Shown here: positions 37,122 to 46,609 of the stretch, piece by piece
Layout of the letters: each line of letters begins with the position of its first letter
Position numbering within the stretch: position 1 is the stretch's first letter
From: Stentor roeselii
Taxonomy: Eukaryota > Ciliophora > Heterotrichea > Heterotrichida > Stentoridae
Direction of reading: 5' to 3'
NCBI GenBank assembly: GCA_006503475.1
Contig: RSEH01000088.1
Coordinates: 1 to 64,000 of the forward strand
DNA: 64,000 bases
The notes under the pieces: model-generated
What the model was told of the DNA's origin: nothing
Database searches by the model: none
Seen by the model: only the letters and a program-made list of their open reading frames with translations
Made by a program: the position numbers and the translations under genes

Positions 37122-37283
37122 ATGAAAAGCGAGTCTCCAACTGAACAAAAAGAAAAGAGACTCAATTCACCAACTAAAATTCCCAACCCCGAACCCGATT
37201 TAGTTCCCATAAGAGTAAAAAAATTATCAGAGTTCTCTACCGCCAGAAGAGTTTATGACATAATAACAGGAGCTCTATTATAA
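37122..37283 (+). CDS. Possible 53-residue small protein
   Basis: ATG to TAA encodes 53 residues, basic, beginning MKSESPTEQKEKRL and ending with a helical KKLSEFSTARRVYDIITGALL. Codon use and amino-acid mix resemble neighbouring proteins, and it fills an otherwise empty 320-bp gap on the same strand as both neighbours. No similarity recognised and no TATAAATG box. Confidence 0.4.
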   Translation: MKSESPTEQKEKRLNSPTKIPNPEPDLVPIRVKKLSEFSTARRVYDIITGALL

Positions 37284-37405
37284 CTAAGCCAAACCAAATC
37301 CTTCCAAAAGATTCAAACTTCAAAATCCAAAAAAACCTCATTATCCAAAAATTCATCATCTCTTAAAAATCCTTCAAAATAATAAAATTCTTTAATAAAT
37401 TATTC

Positions 37406-40400
37406 ATGTTGAGAAAAGTTTCCAACCTATCATGGCACAATCTTTCTCTCTTGAAACTCCGCGAAGAGCTTTCATCCCGAGGCTTGCCGCGTTTATCTTC
37501 GAAAGAAGAAATGATAAAAAAGCTTGAAGACTACGAAAAACAACGAGAAATGCTCTCCTCTCTAACCCAATCCTCTCTCACAACAGAGACAGAATCATTG
37601 AATAACTTACCAGCCAATATCCTCTTCGAAGAGATCCTAAAGCGAGATCCAGATTTTTTTCTGTCAGAAGCCGATTCAAAAGCTTCTCTTCTTGAGACTT
37701 TAAAAACGATTCTAATCGAAGAGCGAGGATCAGGCGGTAAAGACCTTCGCTATTTAATCAAACATTCATTATCAGGTGAGCCCTTAAGCGTAAAAGAAAT
37801 TCTTTCAGTCTTTTCCTTGATCCAGGACCCTTTGTGCATGTCGCAGATGGACTTCAACATTTTGATTCACACTGAAAGTGACTCACTTTGCAAGATTTGG
37901 GAAACTGTTGTCAATGAAGTCTCTTCTTTGGACTTTGTACAAGTCAAGTTGGCTATAGAGGCTTTGAACACTTTACAGAATTATTTCCAAAAAGACTTTT
38001 TGCCGCATGAACCTCGAATCAGTAGCAAAAATTTAAATGTCTTCCTTGCCCAAGCATTTAGTCAAAGTGACCAGGGCAGTGCCAGTCAAATTTCAAGTCT
38101 GCTCATCGCGGCTGATGCTCTGAATAAGGAAAAAGACTTGGATTTAATTCAAAGGTTAAGGGAAAAAATGATTGAAAAATTCGATATTAATCAATTTTGC
38201 AATGATTCGAGTCTCTTTAAAATTATCATCAACCTGCCGAAGGGCTGTGAAAAGAGTCAAAGTGAAAAAATTGATAAAATGATTGAAGGAATGAATGATT
38301 TTTATAGCTCGTTAACGAATGAACAATTGATTCATCTTGTTTTTGGTGTTCATCGAAGTGGTAGGAAAATTCCTTTTGATTTTAGTCAATATTTAGACAC
38401 TTTGCTGTTTGAAGGACTGAAGAAAATACCTTTGAATGACTTGATTGAACTCAGAGATATTCTCTTAGAGCATGAATTGATGTCTGAAACTCTTGGGAGT
38501 AATATTTTTGAAGCTTTTAGCAATTTGGTGGCTTATGAACAAGGAAACTCAGAAGAAATTATCAATTTCATTTATAAGTTCCATGAAAAAGGATTATCCA
38601 ACTTGGTTATCGGCAGGTTTCGTCCTTTTGTGAAAATTTATAACATGGAAGGCGAACTTCCTTTAAAAGATGCTCTAAAATTCGGAATCTTTTACATGCC
38701 ACATGCAATTGAACCAAATTCAATGATAAAGGTTCTTCTTTCTATAGTTAAAAACCAAGAAAATACTCAAGAAATCTTAGAAAATTTCGAACTTATTAGT
38801 ACTCTTCAGAAGAATTTATTGGATATTGAGAAGCCAAGACCAATCTTTAACTACCAGTTCAACTCTTTTGAGAACCTCAACATTGATGTAAGAGACAGAT
38901 GCATCCATGGCTTGAATAGCATGATTCAATCTCATCAACCTAAAAATCCTTTAATTTTTGAGTACTTTTCAGAGTATAACAACGCGAAAGAACCGACTTC
39001 AGAATACATTTTAGGAAAGTCATCAATTGAAAACTTTAACAAACTCTGCAAGACAATATGGAGATTTAACTTAAACCACCTTGTTTTAGATGTTTTGAAA
39101 GAAAGTCTTGAGTTTTTATCAACATCTGACAGCGACTTCACTGAAGGTCTTTACTATCTGAGTTCATTAAACCCAGAGATATCGAATCAGATTGACCCGA
39201 AGTGGTCAAAGCCTGGAGTATTTCAACCAGCTTTAAACTACAACCTATCTCTTCCAGTAAAAATCGAACCTAACACCCTAGAGCTCCTAACTGAAAATTT
39301 AGTGCTTTTCGGAGAACCTCTTCTAAAGACCTTGATAATCCTCAGCCAAAGCAATAAAAATCTTAACATTTTCCGACTTTCCTCAAGCCTGTGCTTCACT
39401 CCTTCAACCCACCCTTTTCCAAGTGCAGATCTTATTTTAAGGTTTTTTAATGAGATGCAAGTCCACGAAAGTCCAGTCGACAGTTTCGCTTGCTCTTCAT
39501 TCCTAAGTTCAAATATAGAAAAATTAAAAACGGATAATTTGACTCCCTTGTTCAACTTCTTTAAAAATGACTGGAGTGTTACTCGTCCAGAACTTCAGAA
39601 CTTTTTCGAGACTCATTTGAAATCTGAAAATCTTTTCGAGGTCTTAGGTCGAGGGTTGAATCCTTCTTCGATACCAAAAGTGATGAAAATGAATAAAAAT
39701 GCAGAAGTTTCAGTAAAAAACTCAGAAATTATTGAAAGAATGGCAAAGTATCATGTTTATGATGAAAAAATTATTAATGATTATGCCAATTTAGCTAAAA
39801 AATTGGAACCTGATGAGAGTTTAGTTTTGGTTACAAAACTTCTTCAATTGTTTTCTATCACTTCTTGCTCGAAAGATAATTTTGAGGTACTTTGTGAAGC
39901 AATTACTAAAACTGATATATGGGAAAAGCTGACATTTGATGATTGCATTAATTTTTTCATTAATTATCATCAATTCAAAGATATAAACATAAACATTCCG
40001 AGTAAATTTGAGGAGAAATTTAAGTATAATTTGATTAAAATTGACAATTCGGATGTACTTACCGAGCACCCGGTAGTGAAAGCTTCGAATTACTCTCCGT
40101 TTAAATATATGACTGAGTTTGAACCGAGATTCCTTGTTTCAAACAACCAGATACTTCGAGAGATGCCTGCTGAAGTCAATTTTGAAATAGGAATCCCAGA
40201 AAATCTTATGTTTAAATACCTCAAAAAATATGCATTATTGGAGTATTATAAAGTCCCCCCTTATGAAGAAATTACTAGAGTGCTGAATAACTACTATAAA
40301 ATGAGGGAAAAAAACATTATTATTAAAACAATTAGATCAGAACTTACTGAAATCGTTCAGAATACCCTGGGATATAAAGCCTCTGCTTTAGAATATGAAG

Positions 40401-40687
40401 CGCAAGAATCAAATTCTTGTCTTTGGAAGTATGATTTGGGATTTAGTATTAGTGAGCAGGTCTTTTTGATTGTTCCAACCTCAGACTATTGCTATGGTGC
40501 TACTGGGATATTTTTCTCTACGACTCTTATCAACAAAATTATTAAAAATCAAATCGAAACTAAAATGAAGTTAAAAGTTTATATTATTGCTTCTGAGCAC
40601 TGGAATAGGTCAAGTATGATGCAAAAAGAAAATATTGCACAACTTGTTGAAGAGAACCTTATATCGCATAAACATAATATTTACTAG
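37406..40687 (+). CDS. Large SAP-domain protein, probable organellar RNA-processing factor
   Basis: 1093 residues. Residues 13-45 (LSLLKLREELSSRGLPRLSSKEEMIKKLEDY) form a SAP domain. The long middle is helical and repeat-like, reminiscent of octotricopeptide or FASTK-type proteins. The last 100 residues, including LKVYIIASEHWN, are loosely RAP-like. The basic N-terminus (MLRKVSNLSWHNLSLLKLRE) could target mitochondria. By analogy with SAP/RAP proteins, a role in mitochondrial RNA metabolism is plausible but inferred; only the SAP domain is well supported. Confidence 0.65.
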   Translation: MLRKVSNLSWHNLSLLKLREELSSRGLPRLSSKEEMIKKLEDYEKQREMLSSLTQSSLTTETESLNNLPANILFEEILKRDPDFFLSEADSKASLLETLKTILIEERGSGGKDLRYLIKHSLSGEPLSVKEILSVFSLIQDPLCMSQMDFNILIHTESDSLCKIWETVVNEVSSLDFVQVKLAIEALNTLQNYFQKDFLPHEPRISSKNLNVFLAQAFSQSDQGSASQISSLLIAADALNKEKDLDLIQRLREKMIEKFDINQFCNDSSLFKIIINLPKGCEKSQSEKIDKMIEGMNDFYSSLTNEQLIHLVFGVHRSGRKIPFDFSQYLDTLLFEGLKKIPLNDLIELRDILLEHELMSETLGSNIFEAFSNLVAYEQGNSEEIINFIYKFHEKGLSNLVIGRFRPFVKIYNMEGELPLKDALKFGIFYMPHAIEPNSMIKVLLSIVKNQENTQEILENFELISTLQKNLLDIEKPRPIFNYQFNSFENLNIDVRDRCIHGLNSMIQSHQPKNPLIFEYFSEYNNAKEPTSEYILGKSSIENFNKLCKTIWRFNLNHLVLDVLKESLEFLSTSDSDFTEGLYYLSSLNPEISNQIDPKWSKPGVFQPALNYNLSLPVKIEPNTLELLTENLVLFGEPLLKTLIILSQSNKNLNIFRLSSSLCFTPSTHPFPSADLILRFFNEMQVHESPVDSFACSSFLSSNIEKLKTDNLTPLFNFFKNDWSVTRPELQNFFETHLKSENLFEVLGRGLNPSSIPKVMKMNKNAEVSVKNSEIIERMAKYHVYDEKIINDYANLAKKLEPDESLVLVTKLLQLFSITSCSKDNFEVLCEAITKTDIWEKLTFDDCINFFINYHQFKDININIPSKFEEKFKYNLIKIDNSDVLTEHPVVKASNYSPFKYMTEFEPRFLVSNNQILREMPAEVNFEIGIPENLMFKYLKKYALLEYYKVPPYEEITRVLNNYYKMREKNIIIKTIRSELTEIVQNTLGYKASALEYEAQESNSCLWKYDLGFSISEQVFLIVPTSDYCYGATGIFFSTTLINKIIKNQIETKMKLKVYIIASEHWNRSSMMQKENIAQLVEENLISHKHNIY

Positions 40688-40716
40688 TTTAAATAATAGC
40701 CGGTTAGTTGAATGGT

Positions 40717-40724
40717 TATAAATG
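40717..40724 (+). promoter_or_regulatory. TATAAATG start-adjacent box
   Basis: TATAAATG containing the 14-3-3 start ATG. Confidence 0.5.
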
Positions 40725-41414
40725 TCGAAAGAAGAGTTGATTTACAACGCAAAGCTTGCAGAGCACTCAGAAAGATACGCAGACATGATCACTCACATGA
40801 AACATGTAATCGACGAGACCGGAGGCGACTTGAACAACGAGGAAAGGACTCTTCTCAGCGTTGCCTACAAACAAGCAGTAGGCGAAAGAAGAAATGCCTG
40901 GCGAATCATCGGTTCTTATGAAGAAAAACAGAAAAGCAGAGGTTCTGAGCATTTAGATCTCATTTCTGAGTACAAAAAACGAATTGAAAAAGAACTACAC
41001 GGCCTTTGCATGGAACTAATCAATTTGATTGATGCCAAACTCATCCCAGGCGCAAGTAATGATGAAGTTCAGGTATTTTACTTAAAAATGAAAGGGGACT
41101 ACTACAGATATATGGCAGAAGCTGGAGAAGCTGAAGAAATTCAGAAAAGTTATGAAGCTTATATGAGTGCTTCTAATGCCGCTAAAAATTTACCTGTTAA
41201 CAACCCTGTCAGACTTGGACTTGCACTTAACTTCTCGGTTTTTTATTATGAACTTAAAAAAGAACCCACTATGGCTTGTGAACTTGCGAAAACTACTTTT
41301 GATGAAGCTTTGCCTACTTTAGAAGAACTTGATGAGAGGTCTTATAAAGAGGCTACTTCCATTTTAGGACTGATTAAGGATAACTTGACATTGTGGACAA
41401 GTGAAGATGCATAA
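40722..41414 (+). CDS. 14-3-3 protein
   Basis: 230 residues with the full 14-3-3 fold: AKLAEHSERYADMITHMK, EERTLLSVAYKQAVGERRNAWRII (phosphopeptide-binding Lys and Arg), VFYLKMKGDYYRYMAE, RLGLALNFSVFYYEL and a C-terminal LWTSEDA. It binds phosphoserine/threonine motifs in client proteins as a dimer. The usual length is 245; the tail is short and the protein starts with the common MSKEEL. It follows the SAP gene by 34 bp and has the TATAAATG start context. Confidence 0.96.
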   Translation: MSKEELIYNAKLAEHSERYADMITHMKHVIDETGGDLNNEERTLLSVAYKQAVGERRNAWRIIGSYEEKQKSRGSEHLDLISEYKKRIEKELHGLCMELINLIDAKLIPGASNDEVQVFYLKMKGDYYRYMAEAGEAEEIQKSYEAYMSASNAAKNLPVNNPVRLGLALNFSVFYYELKKEPTMACELAKTTFDEALPTLEELDERSYKEATSILGLIKDNLTLWTSEDA

Positions 41415-41629
41415 TGAGTAGTTAATTAGATTGAGGTTAAGGTTTTGAAAAGTAGGTTTAATTTTAATGGTTTTATTATGGAAAATGAAGAGTTCTAGAA
41501 GGTTTAAATGAGGTTTTAACATCTTTATAAGAGAATTTTGACGTCAATCATTGATTTGAAGATATTTCTGAACCTAATGGAATTGATTAGAAGTGTTTAA
41601 TACAGAATTTACTTATTGGTTCCTATAAG

Positions 41630-41992
41630 CTATAAGAGTTCACAAAAGTTAGAGCAAAATCGTTTGCGGTTCCTTTTCGAGTCCCTGGATAACGCATCTT
41701 TTGAGCCATTCGATTGATCACTGACATGATCGTGTATGACATGCAACCTGGAAAGACCATTCCGACTTGTTTTTGCTTGATCTTTTGAGTTCAGCATGTT
41801 CACTATTTGTTCTGAAAGGATTTTACATTTAGGGAAATGATGATCACTTTTTTCTGAATGACGGTCAGGTACCGAAAGGGAATTTCTGTTATGATGATCG
41901 ATATCGACAAGTTTTTCATCAACTTGTTCATCGGATCTAGTGATCGTGATGCTGAATCGTTTTTGAGACTGGCTTGGTTCTGTTTTAGACAT
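41630..41992 (-). CDS. Uncharacterised small hydrophilic protein
   Basis: 120 residues rich in Ser, Asp, Arg, Lys and His, with a central short helix (SEQIVNMLNSKDQAK) and a C-terminal basic CSNFCELL. No family recognised. The TATAATG start context and codon use support it as expressed. Confidence 0.6.
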   Translation of the reverse strand: MSKTEPSQSQKRFSITITRSDEQVDEKLVDIDHHNRNSLSVPDRHSEKSDHHFPKCKILSEQIVNMLNSKDQAKTSRNGLSRLHVIHDHVSDQSNGSKDALSRDSKRNRKRFCSNFCELL

Positions 41993-42228
41993 TATAAATA
42001 AAAATATTCATAAACTTTGAGCTTTGATTAGTGAATTATGAAGTAAACCTCTCAGAATGACCATATTTTAAGGATAGTATTCTTAAGGAATAATCTTCGA
42101 TCATTTTATAAAATATATAACCGAAAAAAAAACGAAAAAAAAAAATCTAAAAAAATCAATAAGAATTTGTTCATCAGATTAATATCATCAAATCAGCAAT
42201 ACTTCAAAATTTTCATTGAAAATAACTA

Positions 42229-42711
42229 TTAATCACTCGATGAAGAACTACTCGTAAAAAATTCCTGATCAATAATTTCTCCATCTTTCGAACTTTCAGC
42301 AAAACAAACCTCAGCACTATGTCCAACTTTCAAGCACCTCGCACAAGTGACCTGATAAAAGTTACAAACGACTTTAAAATTCAAAAGTCCAAAAATATGA
42401 CTTAAAGCAGCAGGAGACAAGAGAACATCAGGAAAAACATCAGCTCTAACCCGATCAATTCCATACATTTCCACATATTCAACAAACTTCTGATAACAAG
42501 TCCAAAAAGCTTGACTTTTTCCATCACAAGTCTCAGAAACCACATCTTGTTCAATGTCGAGTCCATAAAGAGCGCACCATTCATTATCAAACAAGCATTC
42601 AAGTCCTTGTTCTCTTCTAAAAGCCAAGAAAAACTTACTACATTTCAAAGGAACAACAGTAAAAAACCACTTTTCTTCCTCAGAATCTGTCTTTTTCCTT
42701 TTTTTGCTCAT
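42229..42711 (-). CDS. CCHC zinc-knuckle protein
   Basis: 160 residues. A basic MSKKRKKTD start resembles a nuclear localisation signal. The C-terminal CARCLKVGHSAEVC fits the CX2CX4HX4C zinc-knuckle spacing, usually an RNA-binding motif. The body (FFTVVPLKCSKFFLAFRREQGLECLFDNEWCALYG) is not recognised. The tail is a Ser-rich acidic stretch. Its ATG begins 2 bp after the TAA of the upstream minus-strand gene. Confidence 0.72.
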   Translation of the reverse strand: MSKKRKKTDSEEEKWFFTVVPLKCSKFFLAFRREQGLECLFDNEWCALYGLDIEQDVVSETCDGKSQAFWTCYQKFVEYVEMYGIDRVRADVFPDVLLSPAALSHIFGLLNFKVVCNFYQVTCARCLKVGHSAEVCFAESSKDGEIIDQEFFTSSSSSSD

Positions 42712-42713
42712 AT

Positions 42714-43289
42714 TTAGGAATTATTAACTTTTTTATACTCATTCAAGATTTTCGACCCGCCAAGTTTGTTGATTTCATCTCGAAGCTTCCCACAGAGCAA
42801 GTTATGTCGAAAGACCGTCCGAATCAGTTTATTGACTTCGTATTTCCAGTTGGGTAATTTACAAATATCAAAAACTTTCCCGGAATTTGAAACTTTTGAG
42901 TATTTTCTGCATTTTCGCGAAAAACTGCTTTTGCAACTTGATTTTGAACTGGAGGATTTTACTGATGATTTGGAAGAGTTTCGACGGGCTTTTGCTCGGT
43001 TTATTGAAGAGGATTTGGTGACTTGCTTGCCTTGCGGCTTTGGTTTTGAATCTTTTAGTGTCGGGGTCTGAGGCTTTGTTGGCTTGGAGGACTTGTTGAA
43101 GATCTTTGTTTGGAGGATTCTTAAGGGTCTTGAGATTATTTCTTCTGAATAAGCGTCTTGGTAGAGAGATTCTTGCTCGGTTTTTAACTTGGTTTCTGAT
43201 TCTTTCACTGATTGGAGAGTACCTCGGCTGTTGTAAGTGTCGAGAATTGACTTTTCTTCTTTGCTTAGACGTGAGAAAATTTCTTGCAT
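42714..43289 (-). CDS. Uncharacterised Lys/Ser-rich basic protein
   Basis: 191 residues, very basic. An N-terminal helix (IFSRLSKEEKSILDTYNS) is followed by a Pro/Lys stretch, then a Ser/Lys block (SSKSSVKSSSSKSSCKSS) and a helical C-terminus. Nucleic-acid binding is suggested by composition only. Two bases separate its stop from the next gene's start. Confidence 0.62.
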   Translation of the reverse strand: MQEIFSRLSKEEKSILDTYNSRGTLQSVKESETKLKTEQESLYQDAYSEEIISRPLRILQTKIFNKSSKPTKPQTPTLKDSKPKPQGKQVTKSSSINRAKARRNSSKSSVKSSSSKSSCKSSFSRKCRKYSKVSNSGKVFDICKLPNWKYEVNKLIRTVFRHNLLCGKLRDEINKLGGSKILNEYKKVNNS

Positions 43290-43388
43290 TTAAATTATGA
43301 AAAGATTTAATGAATTAGGTTTAAAGTTTATTGGATTAGATTTTAAGATTTTAGGATTTTGGAGGGTTTTTGTTGGATGGTTTAAAGA

Positions 43389-44453
43389 TTATAAGGATAG
43401 ATTGCCGCACTTCGGGCAGTTGATTTGACCGTTTAGGCAACTCTCGCAGATATTGCACTTGCAGTTTTTTTTTTGGGATATTTGACTGTTTGAAGGTAGC
43501 TTCTCAGAACAACATTCACAGTTTAATTGAACTTCAGGGTTTAAGTATGCTTGAACTCTAGGAATTTTACTTGGTTCGTAAAATTCTGAAAATTTATTAA
43601 ATATTTCTCTGTTTTCATCTAAATAAATCCTTTTTTTTGATAAGTTATAAGCGAGTTTTTCGATGATTTCAATTAAATCTTGCTCTAGTCCAGTATTTGT
43701 GATTTCTTCTCCATCTGGAGGATCGATTTTAGAAGGTTTCTTAGGAATGGCGATTGAATTTTGAATGTAAAAAAGTTTTAAATAAGCAGAAGTTTGTTCT
43801 TTATTGATGATTTTTATTTCCTCTTTGATAAGTCCGAGTGAATATCCGTTTTCTTTGACTAAAAACACTTTCGGATAGTTTCCTCTTTGTTTCGGCAGAA
43901 TTGTATGATTTCTGTCGTTTTTAGCGTCAAAGAAACAAACCACAATTCTGAATTTTTCAGCGAGAATTGTGAATAAGTTGACCAGGTCTTCACTTGGGTC
44001 AGAATCGGTTAAAATATTTTGAATTAGATCTTTTTTTTCTGAATCGGCATTTGATGCTAAAATTCCTCGAATTGCGTTGTTGAAGCGTTTTACATGAGCG
44101 ATATCGTTTATGTAAAATCCCAGCCAATCATATGCCTTTTTGTCTGAATTTTCATTATGATAGACCAGGTTCATCAAGGTGAAGTATGAGTCGACATCTT
44201 CCAGAAATTCTGGATAATTTTTTGAGAGATTTCGAGAACTGGAGCTTGAAAAAAGTTTGAGGAAGCTAAGGTCTTCGATTAGATTTTTTTGGAAAATGGT
44301 TTGATAAGATTTCAGGAAGATGAGTCTTGGGATTAAAGCAAAAATTGCTGAACCTATTGAAAAGTAAATATCAGAGTCAGAAAGCCGAATGATATGATTG
44401 ATGTTGAAGTCGTTTTTCGTATCATAAGAGACAATAGAGGTAGATGATGTCAT
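43389..44453 (-). CDS. Otubain-like candidate with C-terminal Cys-rich zinc module
   Basis: 354 residues. Residues 95-220 (DSYFTLMNLVYHN..., LFTILAEKFRIVVCFFDAKNDRNHTILPKQ, YPKVFLVKENGYSLGLI) follow the shape of peptidase C65 (otubain), where a PKVYLLYRPGHYDILY segment holds the catalytic His, but that His is missing and no catalytic Cys is obvious. Residues 312-350 hold CECC, CKCNICESC and CPKC, a RING-like zinc module. A ubiquitin-pathway protein without protease activity is inference, and the otubain link is weak. TATAAAAATG start context. Confidence 0.5.
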   Translation of the reverse strand: MTSSTSIVSYDTKNDFNINHIIRLSDSDIYFSIGSAIFALIPRLIFLKSYQTIFQKNLIEDLSFLKLFSSSSSRNLSKNYPEFLEDVDSYFTLMNLVYHNENSDKKAYDWLGFYINDIAHVKRFNNAIRGILASNADSEKKDLIQNILTDSDPSEDLVNLFTILAEKFRIVVCFFDAKNDRNHTILPKQRGNYPKVFLVKENGYSLGLIKEEIKIINKEQTSAYLKLFYIQNSIAIPKKPSKIDPPDGEEITNTGLEQDLIEIIEKLAYNLSKKRIYLDENREIFNKFSEFYEPSKIPRVQAYLNPEVQLNCECCSEKLPSNSQISQKKNCKCNICESCLNGQINCPKCGNLSL

Positions 44454-44624
44454 TTTTATAGGCCAAATAACTCATCATTAGAGATTATTTAATAAGAAAT
44501 ATTTCTATTCTTTTTAAGATTTAAACTTATTAGGACTTCTCATTTTATTGGTGACTAGTCTCTATCTAATAAAATTGTTAATATTTTAAAAGATGTGTGA
44601 CCTATAAAATCAAATCTGATTTAT

Positions 44625-45689
44625 TTAATACTCTAACACCTCCTTCAAATCAGAAACGAAACTTCGAAAGTTATTAACACCCTGATCACAAACAATTGTA
44701 CTTTCCCTGCTATGTTCTAATTTTTCCGCTAACAAGCCACAATCAAGGCCTTCATCAGCTCTTTTTTCTCTACGACAAACCACGACCTGAATCTTAAATC
44801 CATTTTCAAGTTCATCTTTAGTCACTTGAATTCCAATATTTTTTAATTTCTTTTCAACGATTTCCACAAACAATCCTTCAGCCAATAACAAAAGTTCTTC
44901 AAATTTATAAGAAAGATCAATTTGAACCACTTGAACCAGGTACTCAAAACATTCAAAAAATTCCTGAGTTTTCATTTTTTTGTACCCACTCAAGCAAATA
45001 ATTAAAGCGTTTTCATGGCACGAGTTAAGTTTCGTGAAGTCAGCTTTGCATATTTTATGCAAAACTCTGATCATCGCGATGTCTCCCTGTCTACAGGCGA
45101 TTAAAGCGCAAGTTTCTCCTTTGTTTTCATCGGGTTTTTCAATGTCGAATATATAAGGAGTGAAACTTTTCCCTTTGAAGTAGTTGTTTAGAGCAACAAC
45201 GATTGAAACATGTCCATTTTCGCAGGCTTTTTGAATTGGAGTGTTGGTCTTTTTCTGAGACTTTTCTTTGGAACCCTCAAAACTGAGGGTGTGGGATAAA
45301 TTAAAGGATTCTTCAGTTTGGTTCAAGGAAGTGAAGCGAGGTAGTAAAAAAAGAAGTATTTCTGTAAATCCTTCTCCACATATGTAATAAAAAGGGTCAA
45401 TCTTGAGTTCTTGTAATTCTGAATTAAACTCTTTAAACAGTCCACATTCATCAATAAAATAATCAAAAGACTTTAAATTCCCGATCAGAAAGGCGAAGAC
45501 TGGAGGACTGACCAAGTAACTTCCATAAGTGATTATTTTTCTCTTAAAGTCAATTCCACAATTTTTTAGAGAAAAAAGGTCTTTTTTCAGTCTTTCCACA
45601 TCTCCAATAAAAACCGAGTTTTCCAATTCTCTAACTGAAAAATCTTCCCTCACATCTTTTTTCTTCGACTCACAAAAAGAATTTCCCAT
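44625..45689 (-). CDS. Ankyrin-repeat protein with N-terminal acylation signal
   Basis: 354 residues. MGNSFCESKKK has Gly2, Ser/Cys near positions 4-6 and downstream Lys, a typical N-myristoyl plus palmitoyl signal, so it is probably membrane-anchored. Ankyrin repeats lie at about 150-245 (TPIQKACENGHVSIVVAL, TCALIACRQGDIAMIRVLHK, ENALIICLSG), with a weaker one before (VFAFLIGNLKSFDYFI). The C-terminus is not recognised. It follows the calmodulin-like gene by 34 bp. Confidence 0.78.
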   Translation of the reverse strand: MGNSFCESKKKDVREDFSVRELENSVFIGDVERLKKDLFSLKNCGIDFKRKIITYGSYLVSPPVFAFLIGNLKSFDYFIDECGLFKEFNSELQELKIDPFYYICGEGFTEILLFLLPRFTSLNQTEESFNLSHTLSFEGSKEKSQKKTNTPIQKACENGHVSIVVALNNYFKGKSFTPYIFDIEKPDENKGETCALIACRQGDIAMIRVLHKICKADFTKLNSCHENALIICLSGYKKMKTQEFFECFEYLVQVVQIDLSYKFEELLLLAEGLFVEIVEKKLKNIGIQVTKDELENGFKIQVVVCRREKRADEGLDCGLLAEKLEHSRESTIVCDQGVNNFRSFVSDLKEVLEY

Positions 45690-45723
45690 TCGATTTATTT
45701 GGTTGAAATAGACATTATCCTAC

Positions 45724-46179
45724 TTAAATCACTTTTTCCAAAAGCATTTCAGAAAACTCGTCATAGTCAATATACCCATTCAGGTCTTTATCAGCTTCAC
45801 TGATGATAAAATCGACTTCTTCATTTGTAAGCGGTTCTCCCATCGTAGTCATGACTCGTTTGAATTCCGCAGGGTCGATTTTTCCATCGCCGTTTCGATC
45901 AAACATGGCAAAGTACCTCATAACGTCTTCCTTCGTGATGGTTTCTTTGATTTTTTCCGCATAAAGCTTCAGAAAATCATTAAATTCAATTCTGCCGGTG
46001 CCAGTCTGGTCAACTTTTTTGATCATATTTTCCAGGTCAGATTGACTAGGGTTCAAGTTGAGTGACCTTAAAACTTTTCCAAGTTCTTTCGCTGAGATAG
46101 TCCTATCTTTATTGATGTCGAATATATCAAAGAGTCTTCGACACTGGTCAATTTGTTCTGGAGTCAGCTTATCTGCCAT
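45724..46179 (-). CDS. Calmodulin-like protein, four EF hands
   Basis: 151 residues from MADKLTPEQ, with the calmodulin start and length. EF loops are DINKDRTISAKE, DQTGTGRIEFND, DRNGDGKIDPAE and DKDLNGYIDYDE; all have acidic position 1 and Glu/Asp at 12, so they should bind calcium. The central linker (LYAEKIKETITKED) departs from canonical calmodulin, so this is a calmodulin-like or centrin-like sensor rather than calmodulin. An upstream in-frame start exists only as TTG, so ATG 46179 is used. Confidence 0.9.
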   Translation of the reverse strand: MADKLTPEQIDQCRRLFDIFDINKDRTISAKELGKVLRSLNLNPSQSDLENMIKKVDQTGTGRIEFNDFLKLYAEKIKETITKEDVMRYFAMFDRNGDGKIDPAEFKRVMTTMGEPLTNEEVDFIISEADKDLNGYIDYDEFSEMLLEKVI

Positions 46180-46202
46180 TATTAGACAACTATTCACCAA
46201 TT

Positions 46203-46589
46203 TTAGATTAAAAGTTGCTCTACCGCATCTTTGGCCTCGTCAATCTGCGGCTTAAGCGGTGAGGTTCTATCTTTATCAGCATTGACAACACAAGCGATAA
46301 CAGGTCTTGAAACTCCACAAGCTCTTCCAAGAGCAGCTTTACTTTTAAGAAAAACATAAGGAACGTTCTTATCCTCACATAACAAAGGAAGATGCAAAAT
46401 AATCTCAAGTGGTTCAGTGTCAGCAGCGAGTAATACAAGTTGCGCATATCCACGATTAAGACTTTTGGTGACTTCATTTGCTCCTTTTTTAAGCTGTTTG
46501 TAGTTCTGAGCCTGCTGGACCAGGTCCAACAGTGAGTTGGTGTGTTTGGAGTCTGCCAGGGGAAAGGCTCGGGACTTATTTTCAGCCAT
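46203..46589 (-). CDS. SNU13: SNU13/NHP2L1 (15.5K) kink-turn RNA-binding protein
   Basis: 128 residues, L7Ae family. [37 protein letters not shown], then [46 protein letters not shown] is essentially the eukaryotic 15.5K sequence. It binds kink-turns in U4 snRNA and box C/D snoRNAs, so it serves both splicing and rRNA modification. In this genome it would act on the 15-nt introns. It follows citrate synthase by 20 bp on the same strand; a CATAAATG start context. Confidence 0.96.
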   Translation of the reverse strand: MAENKSRAFPLADSKHTNSLLDLVQQAQNYKQLKKGANEVTKSLNRGYAQLVLLAADTEPLEIILHLPLLCEDKNVPYVFLKSKAALGRACGVSRPVIACVVNADKDRTSPLKPQIDEAKDAVEQLLI

Positions 46590-46609
46590 TTATGGACGAT
46601 TATTGACTA

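Noticed and set aside
42110-42150. A-rich run as a poly(A) tail scar of a retrocopy
   Set aside because: No flanking duplication or adjacent processed copy; runs of A are common in the AT-rich spacers here.
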